DNA from: PBB1 sp965229345
GTDB taxonomy: Bacteria; Pseudomonadota; Gammaproteobacteria; Burkholderiales; Burkholderiaceae_C
Reading direction: 5' to 3'
DNA length: 64,000 bases
Assembly (NCBI GenBank): GCA_965229345.1
Contig: OZ245872.1
Span: forward strand, 372,001 to 436,000
Part shown: one piece after another, positions 37,828-45,943 of the stretch
Layout: every line of letters begins with the position of its first letter
How positions within the stretch are numbered: the stretch's first letter is position 1
The notes under the pieces: generated by a model
What the model was told of the DNA's origin: nothing
Seen by the model: only the letters and a program-made list of their open reading frames with translations
The model's database searches: none
Program-made: the position numbers and the translations under genes

Positions 37828-38400
37828 ATGGCTGAGGCGTCAATTCAGTCGCTGCACGGCGACCCGCTCGTGGAGGCGGCAGTCACCGGCGATCTGCCGC
37901 CAGAGCTGGTGGCCTTGGGCCTCGAGCTGGGCCGCTGGGTGCCGGCAGCGAGGCCGGTCTCCAGCCTGCCGCAGCTGACCTATGCGCGTGAGCTCGACGC
38001 GCTGCAGTCCCGGGTCGGTGCCACCCGCACCGATCGCGTGCACTGGCGTCATGGCCAGACCCGTGCCGATGCGGGCCGCTCCTGGCGTGAACCCCGAGAC
38101 GAACACAGCCACAGCGATGTCGAGGTGCGCGTCGTGCTGCAGGGCCAGGTCGATTTCAGGGTGCGCGTGCCCGGGCGCGACGAAGTGGCACACATCGCCT
38201 GCGGCCCGGGAACCTGGATCGTGCTGCCGGCCGGGGTGACACACACTTGTCGGCCGGCGTCCGCCTCGGCGGTAGAGATGCTCCGGCTGTTCCAGCAGGC
38301 GCGCGATGCGACGCCTCACATCGATCCGGCCTTCCACCATCCGCCGTTGCCCGCGCGCGTCGGGCGCTCGCTGCCACGGCCCTGGCGCTTTGCGGCCTGA
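37828..38400 (+). CDS. Acireductone-dioxygenase-like cupin protein
   Basis: A 190-residue protein with a single cupin barrel whose metal site follows the acireductone dioxygenase pattern. HSHSDVEVRVVLQG places His, His and Glu at spacing i, i+2, i+6, and the last His is in VLPAGVTHTCRP. In true ARD the corresponding stretch reads HTHSEDEVR. ARD oxidises acireductone in methionine salvage using Fe or Ni, but no other salvage gene (mtnA, mtnB, mtnC) is nearby, so the substrate is unproven. The ATG at 37828 is preceded by AGGGAGG at good spacing. The gene appears to be a single-gene unit. Confidence 0.7.
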   Translation: MAEASIQSLHGDPLVEAAVTGDLPPELVALGLELGRWVPAARPVSSLPQLTYARELDALQSRVGATRTDRVHWRHGQTRADAGRSWREPRDEHSHSDVEVRVVLQGQVDFRVRVPGRDEVAHIACGPGTWIVLPAGVTHTCRPASASAVEMLRLFQQARDATPHIDPAFHHPPLPARVGRSLPRPWRFAA

Positions 38401-38431
38401 GCAGCATTGAAGGCCGAGCTGCCAGCGCGGC

Positions 38432-38656
38432 TCACTCTGCAGCCGAGGCCTGAGGGGCCGGCGGCTTCGCCTTGCCGGAGTGATGCTTCTTCGTCTTGGG
38501 TTGGGTCGGCTCCACATGCATGGGCTTGCGGTGCTTGGGCTTCACATGTGCCGGGCTCGACGCGGCTTCGGCAGGCGCAGGGGCCGCGACAGACGCCTGC
38601 GCAAAGGCGACTGCAGCAAGGGTGGACAGCCATAAGGCCAGAAGGAGCTTCTTCAT
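38432..38656 (-). CDS. Small secreted Lys/His/Pro-rich protein
   Basis: A 74-residue predicted protein. The N-terminus MKKLLLALWLSTLAAVAFA is a convincing Sec signal peptide with an AFA cleavage site. The mature part is low-complexity and rich in Lys, His, Pro and Ala (HVKPKHRKPMHVEP, TKKHHSGKAKPP), strongly basic and possibly metal- or polyanion-binding. No family is recognised. The signal peptide is the main reason to accept it as a gene. It is convergent with the cupin gene and divergent from the dioxygenase. Confidence 0.6.
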   Translation of the reverse strand: MKKLLLALWLSTLAAVAFAQASVAAPAPAEAASSPAHVKPKHRKPMHVEPTQPKTKKHHSGKAKPPAPQASAAE

Positions 38657-38780
38657 CAGTTTCGGGGGTAGGTTCAACGGCTGCACTCACAGACTCCGGG
38701 CCCTTGGAGCAAGCCGGCGTGGCGCCGACTGTGCAGGCACAACGCCCGGAGTACGCTTCGGTTGACTCGCCGCACGCCCA

Positions 38781-39608
38781 GTGATTCCTGCCCGACATCC
38801 CCACGACACCATAGTCACCCTCCCTACGCTGTTCATCTCCCACGGCGCACCCACGTTCGCGCTGGAGCCCGGCGTGGCCGGTGCGGCCTTGGGTGCACTC
38901 GGCCGCCGATTGCCGCCACTGGCCGCCGTCCTGATCGTGTCGCCCCACTGGATCACGGCGGGCCTCGAGGTGACCGCCTGCGCGGCGCCCGCCACGCTGC
39001 ACGACTTCGGTGGCTTTGCGCCCGCGCTGTACGCGCTGTCGTACCCGGCCCCTGGCGACCCGGCGCTGGCCACTGAGGTGCAGCAGTTGCTGTCCGCCGC
39101 GGGCCTGTCTGTGAGACTCGATGGGCAGCGCGGCTTGGACCACGGCGCCTGGGTGCCGCTGCGGCACCTGTTGCCCGCAGCGACGACGCCGGTGCTGCAG
39201 CTGTCGATCCCGCACACCCTGGATGCAGCAGGCGCGCTACATCTGGGGCAGACGCTGCGCCCGCTGCGGGACCGTGGTGTGCTCATCGTCGGCTCGGGCA
39301 GCATGACCCACAACCTGGGCGAATTCCGCGGCGCGATCGCCATCAACGAAGCGGCTTATGTCAGCGAGTTCGTGCAGTGGGTGCGGCGCGCCGTTGTCAC
39401 GGGCGACACCGGCGCGCTGGCCGATTACCGGCGTCGTGCACCGCACGCCGTGCGTGCCCACCCGACCGAAGAGCACTTCCTGCCACTGCTGCTGGCCGCC
39501 GGCGCGGCCTCAGCGGGCGATCCCGTCGAAGTCATCGAGAGCGGCACGCTGTACGGCATGCTGTCGATGGAGTCGTATGTGTTCGGTCACATAGCCTCCG
39601 AGGCTTAG
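38781..39608 (+). CDS. LigB-family extradiol ring-cleavage dioxygenase (DODA-type, YgiD-like)
   Basis: A 275-residue class III extradiol dioxygenase. Likely metal and catalytic residues are the His of FISHGAPTF, the His of VSPHWI, the His of LDHGAWVPLRH and the His of SGSMTHNLGEF, which is the DODA/YgiD pattern. Enzymes of this type open the ring of DOPA or related catechols. There is no transporter or downstream catabolic gene, so the physiological substrate is unknown. The start is GTG at 38781; other candidates would shorten the N-terminus by several residues without loss of motifs. Convergent with prfC. Confidence 0.87.
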   Translation: MIPARHPHDTIVTLPTLFISHGAPTFALEPGVAGAALGALGRRLPPLAAVLIVSPHWITAGLEVTACAAPATLHDFGGFAPALYALSYPAPGDPALATEVQQLLSAAGLSVRLDGQRGLDHGAWVPLRHLLPAATTPVLQLSIPHTLDAAGALHLGQTLRPLRDRGVLIVGSGSMTHNLGEFRGAIAINEAAYVSEFVQWVRRAVVTGDTGALADYRRRAPHAVRAHPTEEHFLPLLLAAGAASAGDPVEVIESGTLYGMLSMESYVFGHIASEA

Positions 39609-39616
39609 GCCACCCC

Positions 39617-41269
39617 TCAGTCGCCGATGTGCTTCTGGAAGACCAGCCCCGCGTGCTCGCGCAGTGCATGGAACTTGATCTTGGGCCAGTTGGCCTCGAT
39701 GGCGCGCAGCTCGGGCGCGTATTCGACCAGCACCGTGGGCGCGTCGACCGCGTCGTAAGCCACACGGTGTGAGTTGCCATCGATGAAGCGCTTGAGTTCG
39801 CGCTCGTCGGCCGCGGCACCCTCGCCGGTTTCGCAGGTCACCCAGCGCGCCACCTGGAAACGGCTGGGCATGATGCGCGCCTTGCAGCCGTACTCGTGCT
39901 CCAGCCGGTGCGCCACCACCTCGAACTGCAGTTGCCCGACCGCCCCCAGCAGCAGCACCGTGCCGCCCACCGGGCGAAACACCTGGATCGCGCCTTCTTC
40001 ACCCAGCTGCGTCAATCCGGCCTTCAGTTGCTTGGTCTTCAGCGGGTCGGCCACTTCCACCGAGCGGAACATTTCGGGCGCGAAGAACGGCAGGCCGGTG
40101 AACTGCAGGGCCTCGCCCTCGGTCAGCGTGTCGCCCAGCTGCAGCACGCCGTGGTTCGGGATGCCGATGATGTCGCCGGCATAGGCCTCATCGAGCAGCT
40201 CGCGGCGCTGGCTCAGGAACGACACCACGGTGTTGGGGCGCAGCTCCTTGCCCGATCGCACCACCTTCAGGCGCATGCCGCGTTCGAAGTGGCCCGAGGC
40301 CACGCGCAGGAACGCGATGCGGTCGCGGTGCGCCGGGTCCATGTTCGCCTGGATCTTGAACACCACCCCGCTGAACTTGGACTCGCCAGGTTTCACCACC
40401 CGCTGGATGGCCGCGCGCTCACTCGGCGGCGGCGCCAGATCGACCAGCGCATCGAGCACCTCACGCACGCCGAAGTTGTTGACCGCCGAGCCGAAGAACA
40501 TCGGCGTCTGTTGCCCGTGCAGGAAGGCCTCGCGATCGAACGGCGGCGCGGCATCGGTCAGCAGTTCGATCTCGCCTTGCGCCTGCTCGTACTGCATGCC
40601 GAAGCGCTGGGCGTAGGCTGGGTTGTCGAGGCCGGCCAGGATCTCGTCGTTGTGGTGGTTGCGGTCTTCGCCAGGGCTGAACACCCGCATCTGCTTTTCG
40701 CGCAAGTCCATCACGCCGTGGAAGGTCTTGCCCATGCCCACCGGCCAGGTGAAAGGCACGACCTCCATGCCGAGCTCGCGCTCGATCTCGTCCATCAATT
40801 CCAGCGGATCCTTCACCTCGCGGTCCATCTTGTTGACGAAGGTGAGGATGGGCGTGTTGCGCGCGCGGCAGACCTGCAACAGGCGCCGGGTCTGCGGCTC
40901 GACGCCGTTGGCTGCGTCGATCACCATCAGCGCAGCGTCCACCGCGGTCAGCACGCGGTAGGTGTCTTCGGAGAAATCCTGGTGACCGGGCGTGTCGAGC
41001 AGGTTGATCACGCAGTCGCGGTATTCCATCTGCATCACGCTCGATGCCACCGAGATGCCGCGCTGCTTCTCGATCTCCATCCAGTCGCTGGTGGCGTGGC
41101 GGCTGGCCTTGCGCGCCTTCACGCTGCCCGCAATCTGGATCGCACCGGAGAACAGCAGCAGCTTCTCGGTCAGCGTGGTCTTGCCGGCGTCGGGGTGGGA
41201 AATGATCGCGAAGGTGCGACGGCGCCTGACTTCCTTGTCGAGCGCGGACGGAGTGGAATCGGTGGACAT
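39617..41269 (-). CDS. prfC: Peptide chain release factor 3
   Basis: A 550-residue translational GTPase that recycles RF1/RF2 from the ribosome. The G1 motif is SHPDAGKTT, switch II is DTPGHQDFSEDTYR, G4 is NKMDRE, and the N-terminal RRRTFAIIS run is typical of RF3. The C-terminal region includes ASSVMQMEYRDCVINLLD and the RF3-type domain III. Length and motifs are complete. It stands as a single minus-strand gene, with an ATG at 41269. Confidence 0.96.
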   Translation of the reverse strand: MSTDSTPSALDKEVRRRRTFAIISHPDAGKTTLTEKLLLFSGAIQIAGSVKARKASRHATSDWMEIEKQRGISVASSVMQMEYRDCVINLLDTPGHQDFSEDTYRVLTAVDAALMVIDAANGVEPQTRRLLQVCRARNTPILTFVNKMDREVKDPLELMDEIERELGMEVVPFTWPVGMGKTFHGVMDLREKQMRVFSPGEDRNHHNDEILAGLDNPAYAQRFGMQYEQAQGEIELLTDAAPPFDREAFLHGQQTPMFFGSAVNNFGVREVLDALVDLAPPPSERAAIQRVVKPGESKFSGVVFKIQANMDPAHRDRIAFLRVASGHFERGMRLKVVRSGKELRPNTVVSFLSQRRELLDEAYAGDIIGIPNHGVLQLGDTLTEGEALQFTGLPFFAPEMFRSVEVADPLKTKQLKAGLTQLGEEGAIQVFRPVGGTVLLLGAVGQLQFEVVAHRLEHEYGCKARIMPSRFQVARWVTCETGEGAAADERELKRFIDGNSHRVAYDAVDAPTVLVEYAPELRAIEANWPKIKFHALREHAGLVFQKHIGD

Positions 41270-41329
41270 GGGGCGTCGCGCACCCGGTGGGTGGGCGGCT
41301 CGTGGAAACTCATGATTATCCGTGCGCGC

Positions 41330-41953
41330 CTATCCGCTCACCTCGGGCACGAAGGGGCGGACGACGCTCAGCACACGCTCGACGTAGGCGTCCTTCTCGC
41401 CCACCGGTGCGGCGTAATGCAAGGCCTGCGCGGCCGCCTCGAGGCCGGCGCCCTTCGCCATGATCCAGGCCGCGAGGTACTGCGACGCCAGACAGCCGCC
41501 GGCGGTGGCCAGCGGGCCCCGCGCCTGGAAGGGCAGATCGACGACGCGCACCCCCGCCTCGACGACCCAGGGCTTGGTGTTGGTGTCGGTGCAGGCGGGC
41601 ATCTCGGCCAGCAGACCCAGGCGCGCCATCAGCAAGGTGCCCGAGCACTGCCCGCCGATCAGCTGGCGCAGCGGGTCCAGTTGCAAGCGGTCGAGCGGTG
41701 CACCGCGCTTGCCGATGTCGGCGGCGATCGCACGGGTGTAGATGCCACTGCCGAAGATCACCGCATCGGCCTCGTTGGCAAACTCCAGCGGCTGCTGCGC
41801 CTGCACGGTCACGCCGTTCATCGAGGTCATGTGCGAGCTCGGCCCGGTGATCTCGGCCTTCCAGCCGCGGGAATTCAGCCGGTTGAGCAGACCCAGCGGC
41901 ACAAACGCGTCGATCTCGTTGAAGCCGTCGAAAGTGATGATCGCGATGCGCAT
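41330..41953 (-). CDS. DJ-1/PfpI family protein
   Basis: A 207-residue class I glutamine-amidotransferase-like protein. The nucleophile elbow cysteine is in GGQCSGTLLMARLG, preceded by the FGSGIYTRA acidic loop. The N-terminus RIAIITFDGFNEIDAFVPLGLLNRL is typical of the ThiJ/PfpI group. Members include deglycases, isocyanide hydratases and AraC co-domains; which applies cannot be told. It lies downstream of dps on the same strand but is separated from it by a long palindromic element that may stop transcription. Confidence 0.85.
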   Translation of the reverse strand: MRIAIITFDGFNEIDAFVPLGLLNRLNSRGWKAEITGPSSHMTSMNGVTVQAQQPLEFANEADAVIFGSGIYTRAIAADIGKRGAPLDRLQLDPLRQLIGGQCSGTLLMARLGLLAEMPACTDTNTKPWVVEAGVRVVDLPFQARGPLATAGGCLASQYLAAWIMAKGAGLEAAAQALHYAAPVGEKDAYVERVLSVVRPFVPEVSG

Positions 41954-41973
41954 GGCAGACCCTCAGCGAAAAA

Positions 41974-42088
41974 GGTATGAAGATTTCGTCGCGAGCCAGC
42001 CGAGGTGACGTTGAGGAGCGGAGCCGTACAAGGGTACGGCGAGCACCGCAGACGCCAGATCGGTTGGCGCAGCAGGAAGATTCATGCC
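41974..42088. repeat. 115-bp imperfect palindrome between dps and the DJ-1-like gene
   Basis: The ends are GGTATGAA (41974-41981) and TTCATGCC (42081-42088), complementary with one wobble. The centre is a perfect 7-bp hairpin GCCGTAC (42023-42029) / GTACGGC (42034-42040) with a 4-nt loop. Both pairs share the same midpoint near 42031, and arm segments between them also pair in part. It is flanked by AAAAA on the left and TTTT on the right, so an RNA of either strand would fold into a long stem followed by a U-run. It may be a dispersed palindromic element acting as a two-way terminator. Confidence 0.7.
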
Positions 42089-42091
42089 TTT

Positions 42092-42607
42092 TCAGGCCTC
42101 CAGCAGGCTGCGCAGCATCCACGCGGTCTGCTCGTGCACCGTCAGGCGCTGCGTCAGCAAGTCGGCGGTGGGTTCGTCCCCGGCCTTGTCAGCCAGCGGG
42201 AAGATGCCGCGTGCGGTGCGGGCCACCGCCTCGTGGCCCTCGACCAGGATGCGCACCATGTCGAGCGCCTTCGGCGGCGTGGTCGGCGCATCCTTGATCG
42301 ACGCCAGCGCGCCGAACTGAGCATACGAGCCAGGGGCCGCATGGCCCAGCGAGCGGATGCGCTCGGCGATCGGGTCGACCGCGTTCCACAGCTCGGTGTA
42401 CTGCGCCATGAACATCTGGTGCAGCGTGTTGAACATCGGCCCGGTGACGTTCCAGTGGAAGTTGTGCGTCGTCAGGTACAGCGTGTAGGTGTCGGCCAGC
42501 AGGTGGCTCAGTCCGCCGGCGATGGCCGCGCGGTCCTTCTCGCTGATGCCGATGTTGATCTTCGACGCCACAGCCGGCGCGCCGCTGGCTTTTGCTTTTT
42601 TGACCAT
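42092..42607 (-). CDS. dps: Dps family ferritin-like DNA-protection protein
   Basis: A 171-residue protein. The ferroxidase-site segment LTTHNFHWNVTGPMFNTLHQMFMAQYTELW is preserved (given here in parts: HNFHWNVTGP, then MAQYTELWNAVDPIAERI). The Lys-rich N-terminus MVKKAKASG could bind DNA, as in E. coli Dps. It forms a dodecamer that oxidises and stores iron and shields DNA in stationary phase or peroxide stress. A good AGGAG lies 8 nt before the ATG. It is 74 bp downstream of oxyR on the same strand, so control by OxyR is likely; an ATAG-N7-GATC half-site-like sequence sits in that spacer but is weak. Confidence 0.95.
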   Translation of the reverse strand: MVKKAKASGAPAVASKINIGISEKDRAAIAGGLSHLLADTYTLYLTTHNFHWNVTGPMFNTLHQMFMAQYTELWNAVDPIAERIRSLGHAAPGSYAQFGALASIKDAPTTPPKALDMVRILVEGHEAVARTARGIFPLADKAGDEPTADLLTQRLTVHEQTAWMLRSLLEA

Positions 42608-42681
42608 CGAGAACTCCTGCGGGTGGAAAACAGATCTTGAAGTCTATCGATCGGACCCATTCCGCGCTCGCGGCGTTGCCA

Positions 42682-43602
42682 TCATGACAGTCGCCGCACG
42701 CCCTGCAGCGGGCAGGCATAGATCGCATTGCGCAGCGCCGCGATGGCTTCATAGCGGGTGAAGGTGCGCCGCCACACCAGCACCACGCGGCGTGTCGGCA
42801 CCGGGTCCGAGAACGGCACATAGGCGACGTGCTTGTCGGGCTCGGCCGGCACGCTGAGCTGCGGCACCACCGTCAAGCCCATGCCGGAGGCGACCATGTA
42901 CTTGATGGTTTCGAGCGACGAGCCCTCGAAACTCTTGCGGATGCCTTCGGAGTCACTGGAGAAATGCGCGTACTCGGGGCAGACCTCGAGCACATGGTCG
43001 CGAAAGCAGTGCCCGGTGCCCAGCAGCAGCATCGTTTCCTTCTTCAACTCATCGGCCGGGATGCGCTTGCGTCGCGCTAGCGGGTGTTTTTTCGGCACCG
43101 CCACCATGAAGGGCTCGTCGTACAGCGGCGCGACCGCCAGCCCCGCATCGGGGAACGGCTCGGCAATGATGGCCGCGTCGATCTCCCCGGTGCGCAGCAT
43201 CTCCAGCAGCTTGACGGTGAAGTTCTCCTGCAGCATCAACGGCATGCGCGGCATGCGCTCGATGGCCTGGCGCACCAGATCGGGCAGCAGGTAGGGCCCG
43301 ATGGTGTAGATCACGCCCAGCCGCAACGGGCCCGAGACCGGGTCCTTGCCGCGGCGCGCAATTTCCTTGATGCCAGCCGCCTGCTCAAGCACCGTCTGGG
43401 CCTGCCGCACGATCTCCTCGCCCAGCGGCGTCACGCTGACCTCGTTGCTGCCGCGCTCGAACAGCTTGACGTCGAGTTCTTCTTCGAGCTTCTTGATCGC
43501 CACGCTCAGCGTTGGCTGCGACACGAAGCAGGCCTCGGCGGCGCGGCCGAAATGGCGTTCACGCGCCACCGCCACGATGTATCGGAGTTCGGTCAGGGTC
43601 AT
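42682..43602 (-). CDS. oxyR: Hydrogen-peroxide-sensing LysR regulator OxyR
   Basis: A 306-residue LysR-type activator. The N-terminal winged helix-turn-helix is RHFGRAAEACFVSQPTLSVA. The two redox cysteines that form the sensing disulphide are in GTGHCFRDHVLEVC (about residues 199 and 208), with the spacing of OxyR; this separates it from other LysR members. It activates peroxide-defence genes, and dps lies directly downstream. recG ends 71 bp upstream of its start, a common arrangement in Burkholderiales. Confidence 0.94.
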   Translation of the reverse strand: MTLTELRYIVAVARERHFGRAAEACFVSQPTLSVAIKKLEEELDVKLFERGSNEVSVTPLGEEIVRQAQTVLEQAAGIKEIARRGKDPVSGPLRLGVIYTIGPYLLPDLVRQAIERMPRMPLMLQENFTVKLLEMLRTGEIDAAIIAEPFPDAGLAVAPLYDEPFMVAVPKKHPLARRKRIPADELKKETMLLLGTGHCFRDHVLEVCPEYAHFSSDSEGIRKSFEGSSLETIKYMVASGMGLTVVPQLSVPAEPDKHVAYVPFSDPVPTRRVVLVWRRTFTRYEAIAALRNAIYACPLQGVRRLS

Positions 43603-43673
43603 GGTGCGTCGGGTGGGCGGCAGGGTGTTGAACGGTGGTGGTGCCTGGGGCCAATGTAGCGAACTCGGCTGAA

Positions 43674-45857
43674 TCAGGCCTTCAGGTAGTCCGACTTGCT
43701 GCCGAGCCAGCGCAACACCTGCCGCTCGGCGGCGTCGGGATGCGCCTTCAGCATGACCTCGGCCGCCGCGCGGGCAGCGTCCAGCAGAGGCAGGTCGTCA
43801 TTCAGGTCGGCGAAGCGCAGCAGTGCCGCGCCCGACTGCCGGGCACCCAGAAACTCGCCCGGCCCGCGGATGGCCAGGTCACGCCGTGCGATCTCGAAGC
43901 CGTCGGTCGTCTCGGCCATCGCCTTCAGGCGCGCCTTGCCGGTGTCCGACAGCGGCGCGGCATACAGCAGCACACAGACGCTCGCGACCGAGCCGCGGCC
44001 GACGCGCCCGCGCAGCTGGTGCAACTGGCTCAGCCCGAAGCGCTCGGCGTGCTCGATCACCATCAGGCTCGCGTTCGGTACGTCGACACCGACCTCGATC
44101 ACCGTGGTCGCGACCAGCACCGACAGCTCGCCAGCGATGAACTGCGCCATCGTCGCCGCCTTGTCGGCGGGCTTCATCCGGCCATGCAGCAGACCGACGC
44201 CGACACCGGGCAAGGCCTCGGTCAGCGTCTGGTGGGTGTCGATGACGTTCTGCAATTCTGGTCGTTCGCCGAACGGCCGCTTCGATGCGCGCGTGTGGTC
44301 CGGGGCCGGCGTGGCGTCGCCCTCGGCCGACTCCTCGATCAGCGGGCAGACCCAATACACCTGCTTGCCCTGTGCCACCTCGTCGCGGATGCGTGCGACC
44401 ACCGCGTCGCGCTTGCTGTCGGCAAAGAGCTTGGTGACGATCGGCGTGCGACCGGGTGGCAACTCATCGATGGTGCTGATGTCGAGGTCGGCATACATCG
44501 TCATCGCCAGCGTGCGCGGGATCGGCGTCGCGCTCATCATCAACAGGTGAGGCTCGAGAACGCCTTGTTCCAGCTTGCTGCGCAGCGCGAGCCGTTGCGC
44601 CACGCCGAAGCGGTGCTGCTCATCGACGATGGCCAGGCCGAGCCTGGCGAACTGCACGTCGTCCTGGATCACCGCGTGCGTGCCGACCACCAGGCCGGCC
44701 TCGCCGGAGGCGACGCGTTCAAGCATCTCGCGCCGGCCGCGGCCCTTGCGGCTGCCGGTGAGCCAGGCGGTCGTGATGCCCAGTGGTTCGAGCCAGCCGA
44801 CCAGCTTGCGGAAGTGCTGATCGGCCAGGATCTCGGTGGGCGCCATCAGCGCGCATTGCCAGCCATTGTGAATCGCGATGGCTGCGGCCAGCGCCGCCAC
44901 CACCGTCTTGCCCGAGCCGACATCGCCTTGCAGCAGGCGGTGCATCGGCACGCTGGTGGCTGGCCCGCGGCCGGCGTCGGGTCGCGCCCGTTGCAGGTCG
45001 GCGGCGATCTCTTCCACCACGCGCCGCTGCGCACCGGTCAGCGAGAACGGCAAGGCGGCCAGCAGCTTTTCCTGCAAACCACCGGCCGCCACCTTGAAGC
45101 AGGGGGCGCGCTGCTGCGCCCGCTCGCGCTTGGCCTGCAACTGCGACAGCTGTTGCGCGAGCAGCTCCTCGAACTTCAGGCGCTGCCAGGCCGGGTGCGC
45201 GCGGTCTTCCAGTGCCGCCAGCGACATATCCGCCGGCGGGTGGTGCAGCCAGCGCAGCGCATCGCGCAGGGTCGCGAGGCCGCTCGGCAGCAGCTCGGCA
45301 GGCACGTTTTCGCTCAGGTCGACCCGGTTCAGCGCCGAGGTGATTGCTCGCCGCAGATAGGCCTGCGGCAGCGAGGCGCTGGTCGGGTAGACCGGGGTCA
45401 GCGAGGTCGCGAGGGGCATGTCGCCATCGACCGCCTTGAAGCTCGGGTGCACCATCTCCAGCCCGAAGAAGCCGCCGCGCGCCTCACCGCGCACACGCAC
45501 GCGGCGGCCTGCGGCCAGTGTCTTCTGGTGCGAGGGGTAGAAGTGCAGAAAGCGCAGCAGCAGCGTGTCGCCGGCGTCGTCGGCCAGCGTGACCAGCAGC
45601 TGTCGACGGCTGCGCAGCTGGATCTCGCAACGCTGCACCACGCCCTCGACCTGCGCGGTGACGCCGTCGCGCAGCTGGTCGATGGCGGTGAGCCGCGTCT
45701 CGTCTTCGTAGCGCAGCGGCACATGCAGCGCGAGGTCGATGTCGCGGCGCAATCCCAGCTTTTCCATCGCCCGCAGCGGAGCCGACTTGGGCTTGGCAAC
45801 CGGCGCGGCGACCGCACTGTCGCGGGCTTCGGTCGGGCTCGGTGCGGTGCGAGGCAT
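43674..45857 (-). CDS. recG: ATP-dependent DNA helicase RecG
   Basis: A 727-residue fork-reversal helicase. An N-terminal wedge/OB domain is followed by Walker A GDVGSGKTVVAA, the RecG-specific DEQH box in IVDEQHRFGVAQR, MSATPIPRT and the C-terminal TRG-type region HQLRGRVGRG. It restarts stalled replication forks and unwinds Holliday junctions. ATG at 45857 (MPRTAPSPTE) was chosen; the frame is open 96 bases further but overlaps the divergent queA region. The 86-bp spacer separates it from queA. Confidence 0.96.
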   Translation of the reverse strand: MPRTAPSPTEARDSAVAAPVAKPKSAPLRAMEKLGLRRDIDLALHVPLRYEDETRLTAIDQLRDGVTAQVEGVVQRCEIQLRSRRQLLVTLADDAGDTLLLRFLHFYPSHQKTLAAGRRVRVRGEARGGFFGLEMVHPSFKAVDGDMPLATSLTPVYPTSASLPQAYLRRAITSALNRVDLSENVPAELLPSGLATLRDALRWLHHPPADMSLAALEDRAHPAWQRLKFEELLAQQLSQLQAKRERAQQRAPCFKVAAGGLQEKLLAALPFSLTGAQRRVVEEIAADLQRARPDAGRGPATSVPMHRLLQGDVGSGKTVVAALAAAIAIHNGWQCALMAPTEILADQHFRKLVGWLEPLGITTAWLTGSRKGRGRREMLERVASGEAGLVVGTHAVIQDDVQFARLGLAIVDEQHRFGVAQRLALRSKLEQGVLEPHLLMMSATPIPRTLAMTMYADLDISTIDELPPGRTPIVTKLFADSKRDAVVARIRDEVAQGKQVYWVCPLIEESAEGDATPAPDHTRASKRPFGERPELQNVIDTHQTLTEALPGVGVGLLHGRMKPADKAATMAQFIAGELSVLVATTVIEVGVDVPNASLMVIEHAERFGLSQLHQLRGRVGRGSVASVCVLLYAAPLSDTGKARLKAMAETTDGFEIARRDLAIRGPGEFLGARQSGAALLRFADLNDDLPLLDAARAAAEVMLKAHPDAAERQVLRWLGSKSDYLKA

Positions 45858-45943
45858 CGGCGAATTCTGACCCCGGCCGCAGCGGGCCGCTGTCGCCTGC
45901 GTGGAACAATCCGGCCGCCTGCCTTGCGCCATGCCCGCGCGCC

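Noticed and set aside
39896..41980. 694-codon open frame antisense to prfC and the DJ-1-like gene
   Set aside because: Both minus-strand genes are clear, and this frame is a His/Leu/Gln-rich shadow.
42608..42681. OxyR binding site upstream of dps
   Set aside because: Only one ATAG-N7 half-site-like match with a poor partner (GATC instead of CTAT) is present, too weak for a separate feature.
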